Shown piece after piece: positions 14,522 through 26,872 of a stretch of DNA of 64,000 bases. The stretch comes from Pithys albifrons albifrons (Eukaryota > Chordata > Aves > Passeriformes > Thamnophilidae): contig NC_092474.1 in assembly GCF_047495875.1 (NCBI RefSeq), positions 3,365,001 through 3,429,000 of the forward strand, in the 5' to 3' direction. Position 1 is the first letter of the stretch. Every line of letters begins with the position of its first letter. The position numbers were made by a program, and so were the translations under genes. The notes below the pieces were generated by a model that was given only the letters and a program-made list of their open reading frames with translations, was not told where the DNA came from and did not search any database.

Positions 14522-15314
14522 CTGTACAGATATAACAGAATCTTAATGCATATAGGGATATCTTGGATATAGTTAATTAGTTAAAATACAAATGATGCCA
14601 GTTTTTAATAATTTTGGTTGGAGGTCTAGAAAGGAACTAACATGACATGTCTGTGTTTAAACAGATTTATGTGGAATATTAAGGGTATATGGACAAATGG
14701 ACAGGTGCTCTTTCCTGTTGCACTGATGTCACTGTTATCTGTTTTCCACTGAGACCTCACCAGTCTGTTGCAAGAGCCAAGTGCCAAAGTGTGTTAGCAG
14801 GTGTCTAACTCCTCCCTGACGTTCTGTCTACCTGACTTGCTTAGGAGCTTCTGCAAGCCCAGCCAGACAGGCATGTTCCCATTTAGGTACCCAGGGGCTT
14901 GCAAATTTGGCCCTAATCCCATGGAGTGATCTACGTGATGACAGCAAAAGTGCTCATTCAAAAATTCCTTTGCAATGACTGGAAACTGATTAAAAATAAC
15001 CAAACAAACAAACAAAAAAAAAGCCAACAAAACCACAGAAATCTTTCTGTCCCACTGTCTCTCTTTTGTAAATCAGCTGTTCTTGAGTCTCTCTCAGACA
15101 AATGATTGGTCTTTTAGAGACCTTTGTGACCCAACAATATTATTACACAAGAAGCCCCTGGCACAGTCTTACTCTGCTGTCTCTTCCCATGATTTCCAGC
15201 ATCTCTCCCCATTTTACTGGTTTCCATTAAGTGATGTGTTCCCAGCTGCAGTTCTCATGGCTACAACCACTTCATATGAGGCTTTCTCTGACATTACTAC
15301 ATTTTGATGAATTT

Positions 15315-15480
15315 AGAATCCCCTCATAGATTTTAGACCTGAAGGGAGCCCAAGCCACAGTTAAATCAACCAATAGGGTTTCACTCTATTACTCGTTCAT
15401 TGAGCCCAGTGTTAGATTGGGTTAGACCTTTCCTAAAGTTACCACTCTGAACCTGAAGACTTCAAGACATTGAGGTCCCC
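15315..15480. repeat. Possible ancient interspersed repeat remnant
   Basis: Phrases such as ATAGATTTTAGACCTGAAGG and, about 120 bases on, GAAGACTTCAAGACATTGAG resemble an old interspersed repeat that I recall from bird and turtle genomes. The middle part does not align well by eye, so family and boundaries are uncertain. Confidence 0.25.
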
Positions 15481-17823
15481 TGCCTTTCTTGGTCACTCCT
15501 GCCTCATTCCCCCTTGTCTCTCTCCTAACAGGACAGCTGGATGAAGCCACCATTTCTTCTCATGGCATCCTGCAAATACTCCTTGCAGTGTCCCAGAGGT
15601 GCCTGACTGAGCAAATGCTTCCTGATCCCACTTCGCAGGAGCCCCAGAGAGGACCAAGGCTCATGGCACGTGTGTGGTGGGTGGTCTGCCCCACATCACA
15701 CCCACCAGTGCATTTAAGAGGATCTGCAGCAGAGAAATGTTAGCAAACCTCTCACATCATGTACCACGCTGCTTTCTGGCCTAATTGTAATTGTACTTTT
15801 AGGAAAACCATTGTTTGACATATTGTTCATGTTTTTTGTTTTTTTTTCTACAGGCAGAGCAATTTCCCTTGATATTTCACCATCTGGGAATCCTTCTCTT
15901 CTCTGAATTTAAATGTTCTGCAGTCTCAGAAAGGCAGCTCTGTTCTCTTAGTTATTAATTATTCTCATTTTCTTGATTAATTTTCCTGAGATTGGGTATC
16001 TAATTTCCATCAATTTAAGAATGACGCCGAACTTGGAGCTGTGAGACAGAAGCCTGTGTTGTTGGAGGACTGGGTGTGGATTTGGCTTTGGGGCTGACTG
16101 ATACACCCTAATTCCCTGCTGGAGTAACTCAGGATCTTCTGTCCACACCCCCTGCAATTTGCAGGACACATTGGTCACATTTTTCAATTAGCCATTGCAT
16201 TGCCTTCCCTCCCCTGCCACTCTCCTGGGGCTGTACAATGGGCACATTAATATTCTCCAACGGTCTCTTCTCTTTACCTTTACATTTCCCCACCCCCCTA
16301 AGTTAACTTGTGATTTCTTTAGCCTACATTTCTCATATGTCCTTTCTACTTTTTGAAGATGACTTTATCTCTTGTCTCTGGAGGAATCTGACCTACCATG
16401 TAATTCAATATATTGCTTCAAAGCACCCAGAATGCCATGACCTGCATCCCACGCCTTAATCTTAATTTCTGAAGCTGTGTGAAATGAAGCCTGCACAGAG
16501 ATAGATTTTTCACGGAGACTTGAATTCTGTTTTGTGTTTTCACCTTTCTGCCAGTCCATGTTTTCACACATTGAGTTATTCTTGGTTATTCTCAGACCTT
16601 TTTTATCTGGGTAAAAAAGCTAAAAAAGAGGTCTGTTTTGAATCCTCTGTCTGCCATTTAGCAGGAATTTTTATACCAATAACACCAGCAGATTGCCAGA
16701 TGTACTTTTAACTTCTCTGCTGTGGAGATAAGATTGATATTAATCCCATCTTTTTCAGTAATCTCCAGAAGTATTTACCTGCCTGGAATCATCATATTTA
16801 TTTACTTTTGGATTCTAAATTCTTTTTTTTTTAATATCCCTTCGATAGGCTTTTCATTTCAAGTTGCTCAGATGACTCATTACCTGTCTCAGGTAGAGAA
16901 TGTATTTTCTGTGCCAGCCACTGAATAACAGCTTTAGATAGAGTCTTTTCCATGGATGATTTTTATTATTATTATTTTTAATCTTAGCTATGTCTTCTTT
17001 CATGATGTGCTGCTGGGTACTAGCAATAGATCTGACTGCAGTTTGCACTGAAACTCTTTTTCTGACCATTTAAAGGAGCATTAAAGTGGGAGTAAATTAT
17101 TTGTTGCTTTTTCCTGATCCTCTTAAACTGTCAACATAATGAGAAAGGGATAAAAGACAGCAATATTCTAAATGTTTCTAAAAACACACTTAAGAGTTTA
17201 GCCTCAAATGGATAAAGGTGAGAAATTTGGCTGTTTATTTTTAAAATAAAGTTTTGTGTGCTAGAAGAGCTCATTCAGAAAGCAATTATTTGAGTAGTTC
17301 TCCTGTTCTCCCCAAGAATAATGTAGGAGAGGCTGGTTCCTACCCATTACAGAAGGATTATCCTTATCCCTGGCATTTTTCTGGTTTTGTCATCTAAATC
17401 ATGATTGGTATTATCATTTGCTGTCTTTTCATCAGAGGATGGTCTTATGATACTGCAGTTTTATGGATGTACCTTAAAACTCCCAGACTGTTGTGGGACT
17501 ATAAAGAGAAATAATACAAAACTCAAAGCAGATTTTGCATGAGGGCAATCCCTTCTCTAACCATGCCCAGATCTCAGGGCTTTTCTGCCTTTAGCATTTT
17601 CCATTGTGACACAAATATTCCTGAATAATTTTATCTACAGGCTCCCTGATAGGCTTCATGTGACCTAATTCCAAAGGTGAGACAGTGCAGGTGTTCACAC
17701 CTGAATGATCCTCTAAGTGGGCAGTGGCAGGGAGAGGTGTTTCTCTTGTGGGAGTCCTGGCACACCTCAGAGGTGCTTGGAGCAAAAGATAATAAACACT
17801 GATTCCTTCCCCTGGACTCTGCC

Positions 17824-18276
17824 TTGGGGAGGCCACACCTTGAGTGTTGTGTTCAGTTCTGGGCCCCTCAGTTCAGAAAGGATATTGAGGGGCTGGAGCG
17901 AGTCCAGAGAAGAGCAACAAGGCTGGAGAAGGGACTGGAGCACAAGCCCTATGGGGAGAGGCTGAGGGAGCTGGGGGTGTTTAGCCTGGAGAAGAGGAGG
18001 CTCAGAGGTGACCTCAGCACTGTCTGGAACTCCCTGAAGGGAAGTTCTGGCCAGGTGGGGGTTGGTCTCTTCTCCCAGGCACTCAGCAATAGGACAAGGG
18101 GGCACGATGGGCTCAAGCTCTGCCAGGGGAAATTGAAGTTGGAGATCAGAAAAAAATTCTTTCCAGAGAGAGTAATCAGGCATTGGAATGGGCTGCCCAG
18201 AGAGGTGGTGGATTCACCATCCCTGGAGATTTTTAAACGCAGATTGGCCGTGGCACTGAGTGCCATGATCTGGTAA
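17824..18276 (+). pseudogene. CR1 ORF2 C-terminal remnant (reverse transcriptase end)
   Basis: About 150 codons remain open, from [14 protein letters not shown] through [37 protein letters not shown] and [20 protein letters not shown] to the stop. These are the standard motifs of the CR1 ORF2 C terminus after the reverse-transcriptase catalytic domain. The catalytic (A/F)xDD region and the endonuclease are missing because the copy is 5' truncated, so the product cannot act as a reverse transcriptase. No start codon belongs to this fragment; it simply continues from the truncated 5' edge. A 138-codon ORF on the opposite strand (17767-18183) is its shadow. Confidence 0.9.
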
Positions 18277-18339
18277 AGGGACTGGAGTTGGACCAAGGGT
18301 TGGACTCGATGATCTCCGAGGTCTTTTCCAACCCAATCG

Positions 18340-18361
18340 ATTCTATGATTCTATGATTCTG
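18340..18361 (+). repeat. CR1 terminal octamer repeats
   Basis: Tandem ATTCTATG-type units follow the CR1 3' UTR. They are the usual end of avian CR1 and are thought to serve in target-primed reverse transcription. Confidence 0.9.
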
Positions 18362-21300
18362 ATTTCTGCAGGGCAGGTATACAAATTCAGGTGTGTTCTT
18401 GCATGCCCTGGTTCAGAGGTGGGCTGTGCTGAGGCACAATCCATCATCAACACCACCCCAAACAGGAGTATTGTCATGGACTTTTGCAGTTTCAGCACTT
18501 ACTTATAATTCAAATGTGTTATTAGAGAATTTATTGGAAAAAGTTATATGAAAATACTCTGTGGCTTAACACTCTACATTTTCTCAGCTAAATATATTCT
18601 TCTTGCCAAGCAGTGAGCTGTGGTAAGAAAGGTGGCCTGAATGTACAAGGACAGGACACATTCATCAGTCTGCCTTAATTGTGTTTGTATGAGGCTTTCC
18701 CCCTCCTTTCTCCTCTGCTGAAGATGTTGTACATGATGACCTTGTGCCAGCAATACACCACTAACTGCAACCAAAATTTGCAACTGTTTACTCTGTGAGA
18801 GGTTTTCCTGATAATTTAACAAGGTGTGTCAACAAGAGCCTAAAGGATCAAGGCTTACAATGGATTAAACTGGACTTCAGAAGTTTGACATGTGGAAAAA
18901 AGGCTGTAAAGAATGGAAAAGAGATGAAATGTTCATAAAACCGAATCAAAACCTGAAAAGATGAGAAATGGAGTTTAAGGAAACTCGAGGAAACTTTCCA
19001 TCCATTTCTTTCTGCTGGAACATACAAAATGCTGTTTCCTGGCTATTTCCAGTGTAACTACATTTTAGCAATAAAACTGAGAGCCCACCAGATTAATGGG
19101 GGCTGCAAATAACTTTGAAACCAAAATGAAGCATTCTTTAAAATAAGGGGAAATTACATGTAAGTCTTAAGAGTTTTCTTTCCCCAAAGCCAGAGTTAGA
19201 AGATAGCTGAAATTATATTTTACATGGAGTTTGGTTTTTTCCTTTAAAAAGCATCCCAATTACTCCTACAGTAAGTAGATCTGGCTTCCTCTGCCTGGGA
19301 AGATATTACTTAGATTATAGATAAGAGCATAATTCTGTGTCCAGATGTGCATTAGCAAAGAAACAATTCCTTGCACCTGCAGGCCCTGCCTGCCATCTGT
19401 GTGGTTCACTGTGCCAGATTAGGACACCTGCCTTGGAGATGTCCATCAGCAAAGAACTCCTGCTCAAAAACATCCTCAGGTTTCCTCAGGGTTGGTTTCC
19501 CCCCTTAGTTTTCATGAGCAATGATTCTCACCCAGGCACTCAGAAATTATTTGCCACCTGTTGTGCTCAGAGACTGGGATCTCCAAAGCCACCATCCTAT
19601 AGATTAAAAGCCCTTTTTTTTTTTTTTTTCTGCTGGTGAGGTCAGGAGAATTGCAATCCATTTGAATGGAAACAACTGGAGAAAAGAAGAAGACAGTTAC
19701 AGAGGTAGTGCAGAGAATAAATGTCCCCAATTTAAGGTAAAAACCAGTAGACAAAGCTGATGTTACAATGCAAAAGACACACAGCCTTTATCACTCACTC
19801 TGAATCCACTCTCAAAACTCTGCTAGACTTTGAAGCACTCCTTGATGGAGTTGGGATTTATGACAGCTAAAGCATCAACTTCCTTTGGTCTTTAAGTTAG
19901 TACATGACAAGAACAAAAACCAGTATGGAGACAAGAAGGAGTTTTCTTTCTGGTTTTAATTAAGTTTGGCAAAATAAGGTCAGAAGAGGAGTATTTGAAG
20001 TTGCCTTGGGGATTTTTCAGACTTTTTCAGTCAAACTGCTGCTAAAAATACAAAGGAAAATATGAGATAGAGTTGGAGCATCATTGCTTTAGAATTAGCC
20101 TCATACTCTCTAAAAGAAATGTGAAAAATTCCTGTTGACATGTTTAGAAAATGGATTGACCCAGTGTTTACTTAGTAAAACAATTTGATGTAATTGTGAT
20201 CCACAGCTGGTTTTTAGCATTTGCTGAAGCCAAGAGTTGAAGGGGAAAAAAGGATCAAGTAAATGTTGGATGCTGGCAATGAAGTGTTAAGAACATTAAA
20301 TATTTATATCAAGTACTTGGGTTTGCCTTTTAATCTCCAAATTAGCTCAGATGTTATGTATCAGTTACGTGTTTTATTTCTTCTAAATTGTAGGAGTCCA
20401 GAAGCCTTCAAAACTGTTTGACACTGTTTGTTAGAGGCCACGCTTGAAGCTGTTCATCTTACCAGGTTCCTGCTAAAAACAGGCTCAGAGATGTGAGAAT
20501 TTCTGTAGAAAGTTCATAAGGAAAAATCCAGTGAATCCTCAGCTGAGAGATACAGAGCATTAGCCAGTTTTGTGCATCATCCAGTTTCCATCCTTTCCCC
20601 ACATCCTCTTTATCCTGTTCAGCATCTTAGCAGCAGTCAAGTGATCTCAGGCACTGAAGAGTTTTGGTTTAATCCAGCAGAGCATCAACCTCAGTGCAAA
20701 TTAACCATGTCCAAAATGACTGTGCTCTTTTCAGGTGAGCTGAAAAGTGCCAAAAGCTGAGCATTACTTTAAATGCTTCATAAAATCAGAATCACCATCA
20801 TAAAACATTTCAGAGGCCAAGAAGTTGAAAAGCAGTTTTAAAAGACAAATGAAAATAATTCATGGTCATTATATCGCTGTTAAAACAATGACATATGCAA
20901 CTTTTTAGTATTCAGTCCCTCTGTTTTGCTGAGGTTAATGTTGTCAAGTTTATTTTCCACCCTTAGAAACTTAATGCAGGTAAAGGGTGAACAGCTGCAT
21001 GTTATCCACACCAGGCACTGAACCTGCAACACTCCAAGTGAGACACAGAGAATTGAGTCCCCTAAACTCAAGTGCTCTGACACAAAGAAAATAGAGATGG
21101 ATACACAAAGAGCAAAGGCTTCTTCCCCATGTGCCTCCTTGTACTTTGTTTTGGGGATGGAAAATGACTCAAGCAAAGAGTAGCTTTGAGATGCACCAAG
21201 TCTTACAACACAGGGCTGCACCACACGAGGCTGTTTGAACACCATTTGGTCCTAATCATTTTGTGCTTAATCAGTGACCTTATTTTGCCGTTTTTTAAAC

Positions 21301-22172
21301 ACGTTGATTTTCTGATCTACATTTTGATGACCCCTCTCTATTTTAAAGAAATGCCATTGACACAGACTGGTATTACAGATGAATTAGGTACCACTTCTGG
21401 TTTGTCTGGCTTATTGCCGGGTATCACGATGGGAAAGAGTTTAAAATCACTACTTTTAAACCGTAGCAAAGGAATTTTTTTCTCCTCTCTTTCAAATCTG
21501 CACTGCTATAATTATGAAAAGCAACTCATTTTTCCCATCACCTACGGGCAGAAGCTGTAAGCTGCCATTCCTTTTCCTGTCCAGCTGTCTGGTTCAGTAA
21601 ATACATCTTCAGGGACTCATTTGCATTAGTTATCAAGAGATGATTTGCAGCAGTGAATGGTGGTTTGTGCTTTATAATGGCCTTTCTCAGCCCTCACTTT
21701 CTAACATGATTATGAGTTCTTCTGCTGTTAAGGGCAGAGCACAGATTCAATGCTGTGCAGGAGACCTGAAGGTCAAGACTTTGTAGGCAGAAGGGGCATC
21801 ATCTGTCATTCCCCAGAGTATCTTGCAGCAATCTGATGCCAGACTTTCAGCTAAGGGCCAACAAAGTTTCCATTTTTGAGTCCTGATAACTGTTTGTTGG
21901 AGTTTTCGTTTCATATTCTGGGAGCTTACAAAGGAGCACCTCATTAATATTTATAGTTATTAAAAAAGAAGAACAAGAAAGCCAAATGGGTCTGCATATA
22001 GATTATTTCAAAGCGTTTAATGTGTGGATCTATTATTTGGAAAACAAGATCAACAAGAACCCAGGAGATGAGACATTTTTGATCTTAATGCAAAAAGGAA
22101 AAAAGAGGTGCTAAACCCTCCACTGGGCAGGGGAATCTCCTCCTTGAGAGAAATGTGCTGGCAGAGCCCTGA

Positions 22173-22195
22173 GGGTGGGAAGGAGTGGGGAGGGG
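22173..22195 (+). other. Potential G-quadruplex motif
   Basis: Four G-runs of at least three are separated by loops of 1, 7 and 1 bases (GGG-T-GGG-7 nt-GGGG-A-GGGG). This fits the standard intramolecular quadruplex pattern. It stands alone in an AT-rich region, with no gene adjacent. Confidence 0.6.
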
Positions 22196-24634
22196 AGAAG
22201 ACACGTGGTGATCCTCAGTTACTCTTATCTCTTGGATCAAAATTAAGGAGTTCAGAGGAACACTTTGGAATAGACTGGAAAATCTGGAGAGAACACACCC
22301 CACTGTTTCCACAAACACATTGTGCTTGTTTCTTTGGGTAAACCTGCACAGCTGTGATTTCATGTGTCTTGGGTTTTTAGTAGTTACTCTCAGGCACTTT
22401 ATCATAAACCTGTATCATGAAGTGTTGCTCTTGGCTGGGCTACAGAAAAACCTGATGGCATGAATTAACAGTGAGAAACTCATTATCTTCCAGTGGGGGC
22501 TCTCACTGGGCACTGTGTGTTTCTGGGTTCAGAAACTGCTTTGCCTGTTGTGCACAGAGTTCTCAAGTGACAAAAGATATTTTCATCAAATAACATATTT
22601 TTCTGATTGATGTGCATATGGTTGTGATGTAAGATTTTCAGGGTTTCCTCTGGTGCAAATCAGAATGAGTGTGAACTAAGGTCTTTTGTCTTGAAAATTT
22701 TTCAATTAATGGTAATAATATAAGGGTGATACAATTGCATTATATAGCAGTGAATATAAATTATTTATCTTATTGGGTAACACATTTGAGATATCTCTCA
22801 TTGTAATTTGGAGTGAGAAAAGGGAAGAAAAGGGAAAAATCTTCTGAATTGTGAATATCATGTAAAAATACAATTTGAAGTGGCCTTAACCAACACAAAT
22901 ACCTGTGTTCCAAGTTAGAGGACAGGTTTTAAAAAAATCTGGGGATTATGCATTTTTTTGTTCAACATTCAGTGCTCTTCTCTCTAAAATTGTTTAAAAC
23001 CACATTGAAAAACACAAGCCATCCACTCTTTAGGATCAGCTACCTGTAGGTGTTTCAGCCCATCATTCCAGCAGTCTTTCAGCTTTATCAGATCCTGTTC
23101 ACTCCATTCTTATCTTTTCTCATTATACACCTTTGTTTTATAGATAATTATTATATCCATCAAAGCCCATTTTAAATAACAGGTTCAGTCCTTTTATTCT
23201 TAACATTTCAACCTTCTTTTTTCCCCTCAGACCATTTATCAGATATATCTGTCAAAAGTAGCTCTTGCCTACAACAAATATTATTTTGAAGTCATACTCC
23301 AAATGTGAAAAGGACAATCTATTTGCCCCCAGCTAGGACTGTTCTGTGGCTGATCAAAAATGAGGGTGTTGTGAAATAATAGGATTGGGAGAGATGATTG
23401 ATGTCACTAATTGGAGCCTGTGCTTTCAGGCTAGGTAGACACACCAAAGACTAAGTGGACATGAAGGCTGAATTCACATCTCACCCTTACAAATGGGGTC
23501 TCTCAGCTGGGCTTGGAGCACGTTGTTTAATCAGTGAGGAGCAGCCTCTGCTGAGATTCCTGTTGTTGTTCCTGTTTGTCATTAAATGGAAGTCATCAGT
23601 CTCCGTGGCTCTGCCTTCAGCCTCTGTGTTAAATTTCCTGTAAATAAAACAAAAGCACCAATTAATGATGTTTGACAGAGCTACAGGTGCCTTTCTCGAC
23701 TGGACACCAAGGAAGAAAATAAATCTTTGTAAAATCAAAAGTTTCCATTTACCTTGAAAGGTGAGGGGAGGATTATGGACAACTGAAGGTGGGAGAACAA
23801 AATGCCAGATCTGACACATAAAAACATTGTCTTTCTGTCCATCAGAAAATCAATTTTGGTTGCTTTTTTTCCTAAACTGATTTGTCTTCCATGAAGTTCA
23901 TATTTTAGAGATAACAAACTTCCTTTTACCTTATCAGGCAACTTGCAGAAATACAATTTTGTTTTTTAAATTATAATACAATGCTGAGTGTTTAGCATGG
24001 TGCTTTTCCTCACTGGATTAGCTTGCAGAGAATTGGGTTTGTTACCAAATACACATCCACAATTCTAGCAAGGCCCTTCCTTCCTCCATGCAACATCCAT
24101 TTTTTTTGCCTCTCCTCCATCAAAGCCCTTTTTTTCTCTGTTTAAAAACTCTTTGCTGACATGCCTGGAAATGGGAGGATTTCCTTATTATTTAAGCTAA
24201 AATGTGCATTTGGTTGCAGAGGTACCTACACTTGCAAATAGGTTAGTTATGTTTTTAAACTAAGAAATATATAGATTTAGCTTATAATAAAATCAGAGAC
24301 ATGAAATGAATGGGTTTAATGCTTTGCTTTTGGGAATAATGCAGCCAGGAAAAACAATCCTTCCTACTTGCCAGTACATAGAAAAGTGTGTTTCTTGATA
24401 TTGATCAAATAAAACACATTTTATTACACTATAATTGCAGATGGTGAGACGGAGGGGAACCCTCATAACAGTGAGAATTTTATTTGGAAGAAAAATAGCT
24501 TTAGGAATGAAAACTAAAGAATATGGCTTAGGTAATGTGATAATATTCTTTGTAGAAAGCTCTGAACAGATCAGACTGGAACTTCAGAGACAGCCCTTGG
24601 CTATTTGGCTGAAAGCACCCTCTGAATTGTGCAC

Positions 24635-24678
24635 GGATTATTTGCTAATCATGGTAGTTCATGCAATTTGCCTAATCC
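24635..24678. promoter_or_regulatory. Cluster of homeodomain-type sites
   Basis: GGATTA (24635-24640) and TAATCC (24673-24678) are bicoid-class (OTX/PITX-type) sites in opposite orientations, 38 bp apart, with TAATCA between them. The segment lies inside a 169-codon ORF (24435-24944) that has no recognisable product. An enhancer-like conserved element is one explanation and chance is the other. Confidence 0.25.
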
Positions 24679-26783
24679 AGCACATTGCAAGTCTTCCTCT
24701 CCCATCAGAATTTCTTTCTTACTTGGATCTTTCTACCTTATGTGACTTGAATAAGAATTTCCATCAAACCTCTGGATTTCTCCTCAAGAATGCATGTTCA
24801 CCTGGGGGCAGGTCCACAAGCAGGACAGAGGAGTTCACTGAAGCAGCAGCAGCAGCACAGAATCCTCTGCAACCTACTCTGAGCAGAGGCTGTAGCAGAC
24901 TCTGTGTCTCAGTTAAATCCATTTCAAAACTTCACCAAGTTTAAGGGGGAATCACCTTGGCCATAAGCTTTGTTCTGGCCTTCTGCAAAGATCTGAAATC
25001 TTGCCAGAATTTACACCTGGAATGGGCTTGTTATAATAATTTAAATTAAGGCACAATAACATTTTGTACTCGCAGGTGGCACAGAGGAACAAAAGGGGCC
25101 GATCTTGTAGCAAAGAAATTAAAATAAGATGTCAGTTAAATTAGTTAACTGCTTAGCCAGAGCCCATGTGAGATGCTTCAGTGCATCTCAGGACCTTGAG
25201 TTATAAGGTAAAACAGGCCCAGTGATCACAGCAGCTCTTTGCAGCTCTCTGCTCTCAGCAGCAGGCAGGGTATGGCATCGTTGGCATTTGATCACTCTGT
25301 TTTCTGCTGTGTATATTCCCCAGTATTTGTAATTATTTTGTTGAGATCTACAAGCAGAAATGCTCATTAAAATAGCAGGTGATTATACTCATTTTTCGTC
25401 TTTCCTCTTGCTCTGCTCCCTTAATTTAGCTGACTCTGACTTTAGCCACAGTTCTGAGGGTGAGTATGTGTGGAATGTGGACTGGGTGCTAAACATTTCC
25501 ACAAAGTAACTTCTGTTCCTTCCTGGTAGCTGAAAGGGAAGAGGTTTGGTCAGGGGCAGAGAGCAACATGTCCCCACAGATCTCTGGGATTGCAGCTCCT
25601 GCCCTGAACTGCAGACAGACATCCATGTTATGGATTTACTTTGGAAAATTTCCTGTTTCTTGGAGCAAGAGAAACCATGAAGTGAATGCACATGTAAGCA
25701 TTAAAATGAACATTATAGTAGGAAATGTCCATGGCCCTTGTTGATGGCCTCCTAAGAGTCCAGGAACCATGGTAGAATTTAACTGAGGTAACCTCTCTAG
25801 GAAGTGTGGATGTTTCGCTCTTCACAGCAGGATAAAGACAATAACAGATCTAGGGGTTCAATTCCTGCTCTACTCCCCATTAGCACCAAACATTTCTGTG
25901 AATAGACTCAATCTTTGGTTGTGTTTTTGAATCTTCCTGTGTGATTCCATGTTATTTCTGGCGTTACTCTCAATGTAAAGCCATTTGGGAGCTTTATCTG
26001 ATGTGAAAATGGACCTTCCTGCCTTGAACACAAGCAAGCTGGTTTTTTATCCTGATTTTGACCTCTTTTGAGTTTCCAGTTGGTAATGAATTGTAAATTC
26101 AAGTCAGTTTTGACTGAGATGTGCTCCTGGTCCTGGGGCTTTGTACTGCCTCAACAACAACAGTTTTACATGTAACATTTTGCTTTCCTTTAGTTCCTTT
26201 CATCTGATCTCTCATCAGTTCCTGGGGGAATTGGTTTTATCATGTTTCCAACTCTTCACTTTCACACATCTAAAGCATCATTTCTCTGTTCTGAAAACAC
26301 AGCACCTGTTTATGTTCATACTGAGCAAAATGAAATAATGGAGGCAAGGGCAGACCACTAAGAGCACTAAAGCAACCACAGTTGGTTGCCATTTCCAGGA
26401 ACATGTAGCACTTCTGCAAAACACTGCTATGATTACCTTGCCTTTGGAACTCCTGCAAACTCTTTCACCAACTTTCATGGGTGTTTGCCTCAGAAGTGAA
26501 TGACTCCAGTTTCATTTAAATGTAAATGAAAAGTACATAGTGTTTAAATGTTCAACAGGCACACCGAGGATTTCGCACAGAGCAGAATTGTTCCGTGTTC
26601 TGTAGTGGTTATTATTCATTTATTGCTACATCTAAGATCATTAATCAGATCCAGATGATATTCTCCCTCCCTCCCCCATCCATGTAGATGGCCTTTAGGA
26701 AGACATCCCCAGAACTATGCCAGCTTGGCTTCTGCAAGATACTGCTGGTTTCCTAAATCCTGGCTGGAAAAAGAGCTCTCATG

Positions 26784-26872
26784 ATTGCAGAGCGGAACTA
26801 ATGCCGTCTAATACTTCCTTTGCAATGAGTAGCAAAATCCAAGCAAATGCAGGCATTAGTTCCTGCAGCAAT
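26784..26872. repeat. Imperfect inverted repeat with a perfect 12-bp core
   Basis: GGAACTAATGCC at 26794-26805 is exactly complementary to GGCATTAGTTCC at 26852-26863. The symmetry continues outward as ATTGC...GC against its complement, giving arms of 22 and 21 bases (26784-26805 and 26852-26872) around a 46-base centre. A smaller TTTGC/GCAAA pair (26819-26823 and 26832-26836) sits inside the centre. It could be a hairpin, a palindromic protein-binding arrangement, or a remnant of a small inverted-repeat element. Confidence 0.75.

Larger units (their letters stand above)
6886..17814. other. Intergenic DNA between the two CR1 fragments
   Basis: No coding exon or RNA gene was recognised. The stretch holds homopolymer runs, a CAAA run near 15000-15020, the AT microsatellite at 14.46 kb and the possible old repeat at 15.3 kb. 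ORFs here are all under about 90 codons and unremarkable. Confidence 0.75.
17815..18361 (+). mobile_element. CR1 LINE 3' fragment, relatively young
   Basis: This is a 5'-truncated CR1 retrotransposon in the plus orientation. It begins inside ORF2 near GGCCACACCTTGAG and runs through the ORF2 stop (18274-18276), the short 3' UTR (TTGGACTCGATGATCTCCGA) and a terminal array of about two and a half ATTCTATG-type units at 18340-18361. CR1 elements lack a poly(A) tail and end in this octamer repeat, which fixes both the family and the 3' end. No target-site duplication is evident, as is usual for CR1. The intact reading frame over about 150 codons implies low divergence. Confidence 0.96.

Noticed and set aside
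17767..18183. 138-codon minus-strand ORF
   Set aside because: It is antisense to the CR1 ORF2 remnant and only mirrors its open frame.
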